Positions 1 through 11,700 of a DNA stretch of 64,000 nt are shown here, piece after piece (the stretch's first letter is position 1; every line of letters begins with the position of its first letter). The stretch is from the NCBI GenBank assembly GCA_026936325.1, contig JAPTHN010000012.1, positions 41,860,537 through 41,924,536 of the forward strand. Direction: 5' to 3'. The DNA is from Platynereis dumerilii. Lineage: Eukaryota > Annelida > Polychaeta > Phyllodocida > Nereididae. A model generated the notes under the pieces. It was given only the letters and a program-made list of their open reading frames with translations, ran no database searches and was not told the origin of the DNA. The translations under genes were made by a program, and so were the position numbers.

Positions 1-173
1 CATTTTTTTCATTCATGGAGCATAGACAAACAATTTCCTTCACATGCTGATGAGCGACAGACTTTTTTATCACAATTCTAACATTGCGGTACCCTAGCCA
101 CAAATGTAAAAAATTTTTTTTCATCTGCTCAACAAACCCTGTTTTCAGTGTCAAGTGGGAAATAAATTTTTCC

Positions 174-530
174 TTTTTCCAAAAATTTCATCCGCCCCCT
201 CAAAGATCATCTGGTGGGCCCCTCACGGCTGAGGTTTACATGGTGACCACCCCGTGATGGATTAAATGATCGATGAAAAGGCTCTTAAAGAATTTTAAAG
301 ACAAGATAGCATCTAAATAGAAAGCATATCTTCATTAATTGGGGAGGCTTTTCCGTTTTCCAAAAATTTCATCCGCCCCCTCAAAGATCATCTGGTGGGC
401 CCCTCACGGCTGAGGTTTACATGGTGACCACCCCGTGATGGATTAAATGATCGATGAAAAGGCTCTTAAAGAATTTTAAAGACAAGATAGCATCTAAATA
501 GAAAGCATATCTTCATTAATTGGGGAGGCT
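174..530. repeat. Tandem duplication, ~179-bp unit x2
   Basis: Two head-to-tail copies of a ~179-bp unit that starts near 'ccaaaaatttcatccgcc' (about 179 and 358) and ends with 'ttcattaattggggaggctt'. The copies are almost identical by eye, so the duplication is recent. No coding potential was recognised. The rest of 1-939 shows nothing recognisable. Confidence 0.9.
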
Positions 531-939
531 TATGTTTTGTTATTCACTCCAGTCGATTTCCATATCTAGGAAGGGTAAAAAAATGACAAATCACCTCCAG
601 AATGACATTGTTTAAGGAGATTTAAATTGCAACTTTAATTTAAAGAAATTACAGACATTGTTCTCCTGCTATTAATAATTGATTATCTTTAAATACATTA
701 GCATACCAATGGGGTTGACGAAGGCCGTGGCAGCTTTATTCCAAGTAAATGTTTTTGTGCATGGTCAAAATGGGAAGGGCCAGGGCTGCACTTGAATCTC
801 TGATGTCGTATTATTGCCCAACCGTGAGAATTTCAAATGCCATCTGCATACCAAGTAAGGTTTTGACTTTTTTAGAATGTAAATAACGCTAAGCTAATGG
901 TGGGAAAATTAACATGTAATCAATATAATGACATCTTTT

Positions 940-2050
940 ACGATACGATACGATACGATAATACTTTATTGAATCATTGAAAACAATGAAACTCATTTGA
1001 TTTACATGGCTCTATCACAATCACGTGCAATTAACATCAACAAAATAAATAAATAAATAAATATATATATCACAGTGCAGAAAATTATATCACATTATAT
1101 CACAGTATATACATATCACAACTTGGCATGATTGAACACCTTCACTCCGTGTGGCACAAAAGTACTAGCATATCTCTTTGTGTGATGTTTAGGTACACAC
1201 AGACGTTTGCCTGACCTGAGAAAGATAAACCTACTACTCAGAGGATGACAGCTTTCCTTCATAATCTTTTTAACCATTTTAATACAAGCATTATCATAGA
1301 TTTTACTTAGACTCTCAGTTTTAACACCCATTTTCTTAGCTGCTCGAGTTATTTTTGACAATTTAGAATGATCTTTCTTATGCGATGGGCCAAACCATGA
1401 AACAATACAATATGATAGTACAGATTCAATGATTGATCGATAGAACAAGTGTAGTATATATTTGTCGACTCCGATGTTATTGAGCATTCTCATATGGTGT
1501 AACCTTTTGATACATTTTACATAAAGATGGTGTACATTGTCAGCAAAAGTTAACCTGTCATCAATTACAACTCCTAAGTATTTATAGTTATGTACAATTT
1601 GAACAGCGTCATCGCCTATTACAATTGGGTCATAGTCATTTTTAATTTTACGGAAATCGAGGACCATCTCCATCGTCTTCTTAACATTCAAATTTAGAAA
1701 ATTAGAACTGCACCAATCTACAAATAAGTTGACCTGTTCTCTATACATGCTCTCCTCGCTGTCTAAAACATTTCCAATCACCACTGTATCGTCTGCATAT
1801 TTAATAACAGTACAATTTTGATGTTTACTCATACAATCATTCGTATAAATGGTGAAAAGCAGTGGCGAGAGTACACACCCCTGGGGGGCACCTGTATTTG
1901 TCAGTAGACACTTGGAGGTAATACCTCCTAACTTCACAAACTGAGGCCTAGCTGTTAGGTAGCTGTGTATCCATCGTATTACATTTCCATTTACATTCAT
2001 ATCAAACAATTTGCGAATCATAACATGTGGTTGAATTGTGAATCAAAATA
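940..2050 (-). mobile_element. 5'-truncated LINE (CR1/L2/Rex group), RT C-terminal half
   Basis: On the minus strand an open frame from 2021 to 1116 encodes the last part of a non-LTR reverse transcriptase. It shows the box GAPQGCVLSPLL, the catalytic KYADDTVV, the thumb-type motif 'YKYLGVVIDD' and a typical LINE C-terminal region. Just upstream of the first Met the motif IQPHVMIRK is readable, but the frame breaks about 10 codons further up, so the copy is 5'-truncated near 2050. The 3' end reads AATAAAGTATT followed by four or five copies of ATCGT (about 960 down to 940), the short tandem tail typical of CR1/L2-like LINEs rather than poly(A). Identification as a LINE is firm; the exact clade is not. 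Confidence 0.9.
1116..2021 (-). pseudogene. Partial LINE ORF2 (reverse transcriptase palm/thumb and C-terminus)
   Basis: 301 codons from an internal Met. It contains RT motifs from the GxPQG box (about residue 44) through YADD (about residue 75) and a long C-terminal domain with basic and histidine-rich end sequence. The endonuclease and the first half of the RT are absent, so it cannot make a working protein. It lies inside the LINE relic at 940-2050. Confidence 0.85.
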
Positions 2051-2689
2051 TCTTAATTTATTAGAGAAGTCATTAGTTGTAGTTCATTGATTATGACGTA
2101 AGAAGCCCACTTCAGCATGGGTGTAGTCTTTTTCATGCTACTTAGACATATTTGCATGGTGATATGACATGTTTTCACATGTGCAATGAACTGTGCTGCA
2201 TGTTACCTTTTTATCAGAGTTCAGACACATGCTTATATAATGTCATAATCTCTTCATAACTAACATGATATTACAATATTATAATACCTTCATAATTCAT
2301 ATATTGTATTGGCCATGTTATCAGAACACTCTCTTTGTTATCACAGCTGGGTAAATAAAGCATTCTTCAGATGTAGGCCTAAAGTATAGCCCAAAATATT
2401 TTCCTTAACCCCTTGCCCTCTGGAAGATGCCTTCAGTTCTTATTATCACCCCCTTCATGCCCTTTTTCCCAGCTCACTCACAAGCAGTAAATCGCTTAAA
2501 ATTAACTAAAATTTTGAAAATTTAGCAAAACGCTGCTTTAGCGTTGAAAAATTATTGCTGTGTTCATGTTTAAAGCATTTTGAATAATTTTTTTAAATTC
2601 ATCTTTGGAAGCTAATTGTTGCCTTTTTAGTTACAAGTGAGTTGAAGGGCGGGCAGGGAATGCAAGTGTGGGCACTGGGCATCTCCTTT

Positions 2690-2800
2690 AAAAAATATTG
2701 ATTATTGATTGACTTTATTTGTTGAGTAGGAGTCTCTAAATAAAACAGAGTTGTACTATATGTAGCATGGGTGACAAGATACAGATTCATATATTTATAA
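2690..2800 (-). mobile_element. Possible LINE 3'-end fragment
   Basis: Read on the minus strand the segment ends in 'caacaaataaagtcaatcaat', an AATAAA followed by an ATCA-type tandem tail, like the other LINE ends in the window. A short open frame upstream (2790-2599) has no recognisable domain. Nothing else was recognised in 2050-2950. Confidence 0.35.
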
Positions 2801-2954
2801 CACTATACTAGAACTTTGGGAGACATTACAATGATGTAATGACATTGTCATCTGTGAGAAAAATCTTTTCAAGTGGTGGAATGTCTTTGTTTTGGCAAAA
2901 GTTTATGACTTCTTTGAACTGCATGAACCTCAGACTCAGGCATAATTAATATCC

Positions 2955-3180
2955 GAATTTGATGGTGAAAGTGCAAAACCTCATATGTCAAAATTGTGCT
3001 ATTTTCAGATTTTGAGTGGAATGACTATTTCATTATCCAATACACATTGTCAATTTGTCACCTTGCCAGTTTGCTATTTTTGGAAGCCGTAACAGACTGA
3101 TTTTATCAAACCTTGTACGTTGATTTGTTCCAAAAAAATGAAAGTGCCAAACCCTGTAACTCAAATCAGAACTTTAAAGC
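2955..3180. repeat. Diverged fragment of the MITE family seen at 37490-38171
   Basis: The stretch starting 'gatggtgaaagtgcaaaacc' and continuing through 'gattttgagtggaatgact' matches the right terminal part of the MITE at 37490-38171 read in reverse. Near 3140 a degenerate relative 'gaaagtgccaaaccctgtaa' appears. Its ends were not resolved. Confidence 0.5.
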
Positions 3181-3377
3181 GCATAATTTCGGATATTTCA
3201 ACTTTTTTTGAAAAACAATGATTGCGTAACTATTTTTATGGCTCACATGTAAACAATCACAATATAATATAGATAGACATAAATGAGAAGACAGAGAAGA
3301 TCAGTAGAGTCGTCAGATGAAAATGATGCCAACTGTCCTTCTAAGCACAATAAATGAAGATCAATTCCTTGAAATAT

Positions 3378-3597
3378 GAGGGGGCGGGTTGGTCGAGTGA
3401 CCAGTAGCGTGCTGGACTGCCAATGGCTGGGTCCAGGGTTCAAATCCAGATCTTGCCAGGTCACCTGGGCCTATGTTGGATGGCTGTTTCAATCATCTTT
3501 CGCCTCATTGCCGTGTCCTCCTCCTGTCCTAATTGGCCTACCAAGTGCATAAATACAGGAGGTAAAGCACCAAACATGTCATCCATCCATCCTTAAA
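3378..3597 (+). mobile_element. tRNA-derived SINE
   Basis: The head resembles a tRNA gene: an A-box-like stretch near 3388 (tggtcgagtgacc) and a good B box near 3437 (gggttcaaatccag). It is followed by a non-tRNA body (about 3470-3570) and a short ATCC tandem tail. The 3' part recurs inverted at 40443-40507 and the head and body recur at about 43530-43636, which marks it as a dispersed family. It is not a functional tRNA because no cloverleaf closes around the boxes. 3600-4878 holds nothing recognisable. Confidence 0.75.
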
Positions 3598-4878
3598 AAA
3601 TGCAAACAAATATTTTTTCATGCTGTGGAAAACCACTGTTTTATCTTCATATATATTGAGCTCAGAATGACAATTAGATGAATTTGGTAGTTAGTATAGG
3701 TTCTATTATCAATCCAAATACTATGTATCCTTCAATTGTTCTTCTTTGCCAGAGAGCATGGTGTCATGCTGAGGATCATCCTTGTGTTTGGCAATTCACA
3801 GTTAAAGACTAGTAATATAAACTGTAGTGATATTTACAGGCTTAAAATGATTGATTTGACTGGATTTACATTTTGTAACTGACAGCCATGACTCCATGTT
3901 CTCAGTCAATGAAGCAAATTTGAATCATACATAGTTATTTGATGGATATTAAAATGATCTTATTTTTCTGTTGAACACCATTTAGTCCAACGACATACTA
4001 GCTTTAAACTTAGGTGCTCCACCAGACCAAATCACAACAGTTGCTAATTCAAAATTTATTTCATCTAGAAGGAAAGGGAAATTTTGAACTCGAAATCATT
4101 GCGTTTTAACTGGTGTTGGAGTTCTCCCTAATTTCTATTACCGTTTTATCTAAAACTCGAAATTTATTTCATATAGCTACACGGAAAGGGGAATTTTGAG
4201 CTTGAAATCATTGCATTTAACTGTAGTTGGAGTGCCCCTTCATTTCTATTGCCATTTTATCTGAAACATTTTCTTATCATTTTATCTCAAAGGAGTGGGG
4301 GAGGATTACGCATGCAGTAAAGGAAGGGGAGCACTCTCTTTTTTTAACATAAACTTACAAAAAGTGATATATATTTTAAAAGATATAATAGTGGTACCTG
4401 CGTTATAAGACCTCCTGTGTAAGACTGACTTGCCTTATGTGACCGCCTTTCTCCCGCATTAAATAGTATTTTGCACCCTGGCAACAGACTGCACCCCCAC
4501 GAGAGATCACTTCATGACCGCAGAATTGGTGGTCTTATAATGCAAGGTACATTGTCTTAATGATTTTAGCTTAGTTTTGGTCTCGGTCTATTGATACACA
4601 GCCTTTGATGACGTTTCATAGTCCTTCTTGTCTGGACAAACGTGGAAGGACTCGCTTACCTTGTTATATCTTTTGTTAAGAATACTTACATATACGTTTT
4701 TATTAATTATTAAACTATTTACGAAAAAAGCTTAAACATATGAGAAATTGGCATAGGATTGAATTCTAATTATAATTTTGGTGTTGTGACAATAAGAAAC
4801 TTGTAAATGAGTCTGTCATGCATGACACTATTTGGCACAGAACGGCTTGATCCCAAATCAAAACAAACCAGAGGCATA

Positions 4879-5660
4879 CACTACCCTCCAAAAGTTTGAA
4901 TACACCAGAAAAGGTTCGATTTCTTTCAGAAATACCTCATCTTCAACACAATTTTTGTTTTATTCTTACATCAAACATTATGGAAATTCACATTGAGGCT
5001 ATGAGGTATTTTGGTATAAATATATATAATTTTTTCGATATCCGATTTCATCATTTTCTAAGAGAGCTATAAAGCACTGTTATCATCGATATTTATGACA
5101 TTTTATTATTTGCTGCACATTTCCCCTGGTTTCTGATGATTTTACCACTATTTTCAGACCAAAAAATGGCCGTTGAAAATTGGACAAAAATACGGATTTT
5201 GGCTAGTTTTAGGTCAAAACATTGCTGAAACAACTCAAATAGAATAATTTTCACTTGAGAAGATACATTATATGATTATTTTTCATGGGGACCCAAAATT
5301 ATTATTATTTTATTTTTCAGGGTTCAATGTCCAATTTTTAAACTGTCTTTTTGGGGTTTAAAATAACTGTTACGATGATGTTACAACTCTGTAAACACTC
5401 AAATATGATTAAATTTTATAAACCTAGAAGATAACTGGGCTGTGACAATTTTTTATAAAATACCAAAATTTGGGATATCGAGAAAGGCCATAAATTTCAA
5501 CAAAAATGACCTAAAATGACAAAAAAAAGACAACTTCTGTCTTCAGTGTGACTTCTGATATTGTTTGATGTAAATAGAAAACAAAAATTCCATTCAAAAT
5601 CAAGTATTTTTAAAAGAAACCTCACTTTTCCAGGTGTATTCAAACTTTTGGAGGGTAGTG
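4879..5660. mobile_element. Non-autonomous mariner/Tc1-like element, TA target site
   Basis: Terminal inverted repeats begin CACTACCCTCCAAAAGTTTG on both sides (at least 28 bp perfect, with similarity continuing), and TA flanks each end (4877-4878 and 5661-5662). The 782-bp interior has no long open frame. A TA duplication plus long near-perfect TIRs points to the IS630/Tc1/mariner group, but the family is inferred from the ends only. It lies upstream of exon 5769-5820 of the host gene, probably in an intron. Confidence 0.85.
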
Positions 5661-5768
5661 TATATACCTTGTTTTCTGGATAGTCCAGACTTAATATAAG
5701 AAAAAAATCAGATGACTATTCAAGTAAATTTTAAATCTAATCGAAAATATCATTTTATGTATTTTCAG

Positions 5769-8700
5769 GCAATCAGATGACACTAATGGACTTCATCGAA
5801 CACCCTCAAGAGCTAATGAGGTATATTGCTTTTTTACACAATTATTCATGTATACATTTTTTTTAAACTTATAACCCTATTTGCCTACATGTTAAGTCAT
5901 TGATGACATTACCTGGCAAATACCTGGAAATGAGCTTATTCTTTTCTTTTTTTTTCAGCTCTTCATGTCGCCTGACCACGACAATCAGGTTTGAATTTTT
6001 TCGTTTTACTCAGCCATTTTTCCACTTACACTCTTTGTGATTTCAGGGGATGGGCAGGTCTAGTGGTAACATCCTAGCAGTGGCGTAACTGGGGAGTCTC
6101 GAGTGGGGGGGCACCTGGGGGGCACGCAATTCTCTGGGGGGCCACCCTCTATACTAATTGTATATTTTAGCCAGAGTTGGAAAGTTCATATGGGGGGCAC
6201 CTGGGGGGGCACAGGGTCAATATGGGGGGGCCTGTGCCCCCCGTGCCCCCCCCCCCCCATAGGGACGCCACTGCATCCTAGGCTACCAATCGCTGGATTC
6301 AGGCAGGGTTTGCTTCATCACCGTCTAGGCTTTTTAAAATTACTTTTTGGCCTAAATAGTTACTAAAAAATGGAAGAATTGCAATTTGAGTCCTCATCAC
6401 CTTTAAGGCAATTTTTGGGGCTGTCTAACTAAACTTGGATCGTAACAAAGCCGGATTTCAAATCCCGTTAACTCAGTACCTGCTTGGTGTACCTCTGTGA
6501 TATCTAATGGCAAACTATATTGACCAAGAGGTTACATTTGGAATGGATTTACGAGTATTGATTCAGGGCGCAGACAACAGGCGGTGCTCAAAGTTACTAC
6601 TGTGGTCAAACATAAGCTAGATTAATAAGATTATGTCTAGACCTTGACACAATCCAAATTCAGGCCCTATATTCAAAGAGCCCTTAAAAATAATCTAAAA
6701 TTTATGAATGTCTAAATATTGTGATTTTTCCCACATTTAAGTAACTTTTTAGGCCTACCAAGAAAAAAACCATGAACGAAATCTGAGATCTGAGTCAGTG
6801 GTGTATCAGCCTCAAAGGTGAAGTGCCTGAATCTCAGAAAAACTGCATCTTTTAAGTTTATCGATATTGGCTATTCACCAAGGCGAGCTTAAACAATCTA
6901 CCTTCCCTCTCAGAATAGGCAGTGCTGTGTGATCACATGCCTGTGGTGATTTATGGTATATTTGACAAAATTTGCTGACATTTTATCAAGAAATTAACTT
7001 CAAGGATTATTCTTCTTAGTCTTTGTTAACTTTATAGACCTACAACTATAATTTATCAGCATATTATCGAAGTGAATATGACCATAATATGTTGTGTTTA
7101 ATTATCTGTGCAGTTCTGAATGCTGCGCCAAGTGATTTTAAGACAATCGATTTTGAAATTAAGTACGGGTTGTATTCGTAAATAATATTTTTCACCTTGA
7201 ATAGATATTTTGTGGTAAATTTTCAATTAAAGAAAAAATATTAATTTGTGCCTATCTTTGTAACTCTTTTGACAATTTATAACTAAATGAAGCACACTAA
7301 ATAAATCATGTTCACATAAAATTTAAGAGGTGTTATATGACGAGCCTATAAAGTGATAAAGCTGCTTAATAATATTTTGACATAATACATCAATTGGTGG
7401 ATGGAACACCATTACACGGTTATTGACATTTCGTATAAAAGATAAATTGTTTTTTTAAAGAATAGTCTTCGTTACTAAGCAAATAATTCTTGTACTAAAA
7501 CAGCTAAGATACAGTACAACCCAATATAAAGTATGATTACCCCAGCAGGAAGGAAGAATCAGCCACTACTTCACCCTTTCACACGTTTTGACTACCCCTG
7601 AATCACTTCCTACTTTTACCTACTTGAAACTACCTTTTAAAATTACATTAAAATCACATTTAAACAACACCAATTTAAACTCAATCACCCTAATTGTGTT
7701 TGATTTACTTTATATTTTGCACCCATGCCAATTGCAGTTACATTGGTAGCTGTCTAAATAGAGTTCTTAATGTTGGCTAAGGTTGTTGTAAGGAGTCAAA
7801 GGGAGTTGTAAGGAGATTTGGGGTGGAGAGGAGAAAAGAGGGCGAAATAGGTAAACAGAGGACTTCTGACAGAAAATTTTCTTACTTTATTTTGGGTTGT
7901 ACTGTAGCTACAAGTATGTTTACACTTTGTTGGTGGTGACTGCATGGAGGCTCCTACTGTCTTTTGGATTTTTGAAGTTTTGCCTATAGTCACATTAAAA
8001 AAGTTATTTTATGCATGTATGTTAATGTCATTTCCACAATATAACAGTAAGATGAGCAGTTATCAGGGCCAACATAGGTTTTCGCAGCTCCAGAGCCTCA
8101 TTTTCAGCCCTCCAGATTTTTTTTTTGTTAATGTTGGTAATACGTGGTTCTAAGAAATCTCTTAAGCTATACAAACAGAAACAATATTTATTTTTATTCA
8201 TAAATGATCTTTATTAGACATAGACAATCTTTATTCTTTCTTTCTGTTTTTAGACAAATTACATTAGTCAAAAAGGTGTTACATGTAAAATTACAAGAGA
8301 AAAGATAACAAATTGTCTGGTGTGTTACAAAGTGTTGAGATCCCAGAACCTGACCTGGAAAAGGGCAGAGGAAGTAAACCAAAACAAACCAGAGTCAGGT
8401 GTAAGGAGGTGTGAGTGTCAGGACTCACATGTGATGGTTAAGTCCTTTAAGGACGACCAACATTCCATCTCCTCCTACAAAGACCCTGGAACGTAAATCT
8501 AAGAACTAGAGCTTTTGGGTACCCCAGTATTTGTGCTGGGTACGAATTACATGCATAAATTCTACTCCCGAAACTCACAAAAAAAGAGCCGATCCATAGT
8601 CCGTAAGCACATTTTCGTACAAATTTCGTGCGAATTCATAAAAATTTCATACAGGTAGGGGAGACCGGGGCTGGTTGTCACAGGGGCATGTTGTCACACT

Positions 8701-11700
8701 TTTTACTGTGAAAAACTAGGGGGCAGTATTGTCCGACCAGTCATTTTTTATTTTAGAAATTATCACCAGGGGTCTCTTCACAAAATTCTAACACCAAGAA
8801 GGACATTTGCAAAGCACAATGAGCATTTCATTTTTTTTACTGCCAAAAGTAAAATTTCACCTTCAAATTGCATGCCATTTCATTCTTCGCACACAAATGA
8901 TAATACTGAACAGATTGAAAAATTTTGTTTTGCTCGTATCTGTTCATGGTATCAAAATGTAAAAACTGAAGAAATGTAAACAAAATGGCAAGTAATCAGC
9001 AATTGTTGCCATGAGAAGCACTCGGGGCAGGTTGTCACAAAATTATGGGGCAGGTTGTTACACTTTCGGGGCAGGTTGTCACACTTTCGGGGCAGGTTGT
9101 CACACTTTCGGGGCAGGTTGTCACGCTCTCGTGGATATTAAATTGTCATCCCCGTAGTACATTCTGCTGATGATTGATGACGTCAGCAGAAAAGGCATAG
9201 CATCTAAATAGATCTATTTCAAATTTTCAAAAGGAATTTGCAGAAAAATTCTGCAGTCTGCACTCACCCTCTTCCTTATCAAAATGCATTTCTGTTGCCT
9301 TGATAAGTCAAAATTTGTAGCACCCTTGTACAGAGTCACATGATTGTTAAGGTCTGCACTGGGCAAGTAGAGGATTCCTCACATGTCCAAAATAACTTGT
9401 CTTAGTCAGGACTTGGCTTACAGAGTCTCACTTCCTGCATTCAAACTCTTAACCAAAAGTGCCCCGAAAGTGTGACAACCTGCCCCGAAAATGTGACAAC
9501 CTGCCCCGAGTGCTGAATTTTTGAAAAAATGTCCAATATGACATCAAGATTTCGATGACATAGGTATATATTCACCAGATAGATTTAAGTTACTCATGTA
9601 CTGACTTTCACATACAATGGCTGTGCTCCGACTTGCTTTACATAGACATATAGCTTGTTTAAATTTTACACAGTGTGACAACCTGCCACTGTGACAACCA
9701 GCCCCGGTCTCCCCTACTTTTCAGTTACTTTGGCCATTGTAGTGAAATATTGTTATCACAAATGGTTTAAGTTTAGATCTTGCACTGGCCTATCTAAAAA
9801 AAATTCAGCAAATAAGTCGAAATATAGCCCAAAACCCAACTTAACACGTATGAAATCCATACGAAAATTTACGTATGTTTTACGTACGTAAATTTTCGTA
9901 CATATTTCATACGTGAAAACAACCAGTTTACGAATGAAACTCACAAGATAGAGCTAGGTACGTTTTACGTACTCTGCACAATTGGCCATTTAGAGATCTG
10001 ACTGTCACAAATTGAGTACGACTGGTGTCACCAAAATAGAAATAAAATTAACTATTACAAATCAACATGCATTTTAATCATTAATATCTCCTGTTTCATC
10101 TTCAGGCGTACCAGCTAGAGAGTGAGTCTTACGATGTGGTCCCTCCAAATCCCAGAGCGGTCAATTTCTACGGTTCGGAAATGGAAATTCCGGCAAAACC
10201 CATCCCGAGGCCGAAGCTAAGAGAATCCCGGGACGACATGACAACAATTCAGTAAGTGGCAATTCTAAATATTTTTGTTTGTCATGCAAAAAAGTCTCAT
10301 TTTCACTAAAGTTAATGTCCAGAGGGTATCGCTATAATGATTGGTATGATTGTCGTTCAGTATGGTGAGCACCGGTGAGCAGATTTATCTGGAATGGGCG
10401 CTATATAAAATCATACTATATTATTATATTATACTATATTATTATCATTGTATTATATTATTATTGTATTATATTATATTAAGTGACTAATTAATTTAGT
10501 CGTTTGACTAATGTGAAGTAAGCAAGATCGATCAATCTGCACTGCACAAAATTAATTTTGAGTCAGCTAAAAATTTAATGATTGAATGAGATGGTTACAC
10601 AATTCCTTTGAGCTGACATAGCTTGTTGTTTTGAGTTATGACACCAGACAGATTATCATAACTGAAAAACAACAAGCTATGTCAGCTCAAAGGAATTGTA
10701 CAACCATCTCACTCAATCATTTGGGCTATCTCAAAATTCATATTTAACATTGTGGATTTGTGGTGCGTACCTCTATTCAATAGCGGGCGTTAGTGGAACT
10801 CTCCTTTTTCCAGCTCTCCTGTGTTGACGAGCAGAATAAAACTATTTCCGAGCCGGGGTTTCCAAGGTCCGTAACAAAGTCTAATCAGCCTGACAGTACC
10901 TGAATATGGTGGCAATCCATGCTAAACATTCCATTTAAGACTCGGCAATGCAAATCCGTAATGTTTTCAATGGATTAAAAGTGCCCTGGGGCCTGGAATG
11001 CCAGCTCCACTGACTCAGCAATGGTACAAAATGGCAGCTTGTTCCCGGAAATAGTTTTATTCTGCTCGTCAACACAGGAGAGCTGGAAAAAGGAGAGTTC
11101 CACTATCACAGCCTATGGAATGACTTAATGATGTGAAAGAGGTAAAACGACATAACAATTTATATATTAATTATATGTAAAATATTATTTTCTCTTGCAG
11201 TAGCGAACCAGATTCAGAATTTCTCATTGACTTCCTCGAACCTTCGGGCGCAGATTTCATGGCAAATCTAGGAGCGGTGGACATTGATAATGACGTGAGA
11301 GTTTGAAATTGATCCTTTTTGTGTGTTAGGGAAGATATCTAGACCTTTACATCAGACCTTGTTAGTTCTATCTCAAAATAGGTATTCCATATTTATGAGC
11401 AAGAGTGGAGGCCTATGTATGTTACAATGTTGTAGTCTGTTGTCCTTTTCCTCCCCCATCTTGTGTCTGAAAGTTCTTATTCATTAAAGTAAGTAACTTT
11501 TTTTCTGAAAAAGAGGGGGCAGCACATGAGGGAGAGCTGAAATAACTGCCACCTAGTGAGTTCATACGTATCTTTTGAGGACAAATATCGTTTTATCTGC
11601 AGCCTGATCAATTTAAACAAATAGCTGCATTACATGTGGGTTATCAACTTGCTTTTACTGAGCAGACCTCCCAACCAACCCTCTAAAATAGAGTTTTCCC

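Noticed and set aside
3378-3470. A functional tRNA gene
   Set aside because: Only promoter-box similarity; no cloverleaf closes, and the sequence continues into a repeated SINE body with dispersed copies.
6103-6366. 87-codon Gly/Pro-rich frame
   Set aside because: It covers the G-run hAT MITE and its flank; composition artefact.
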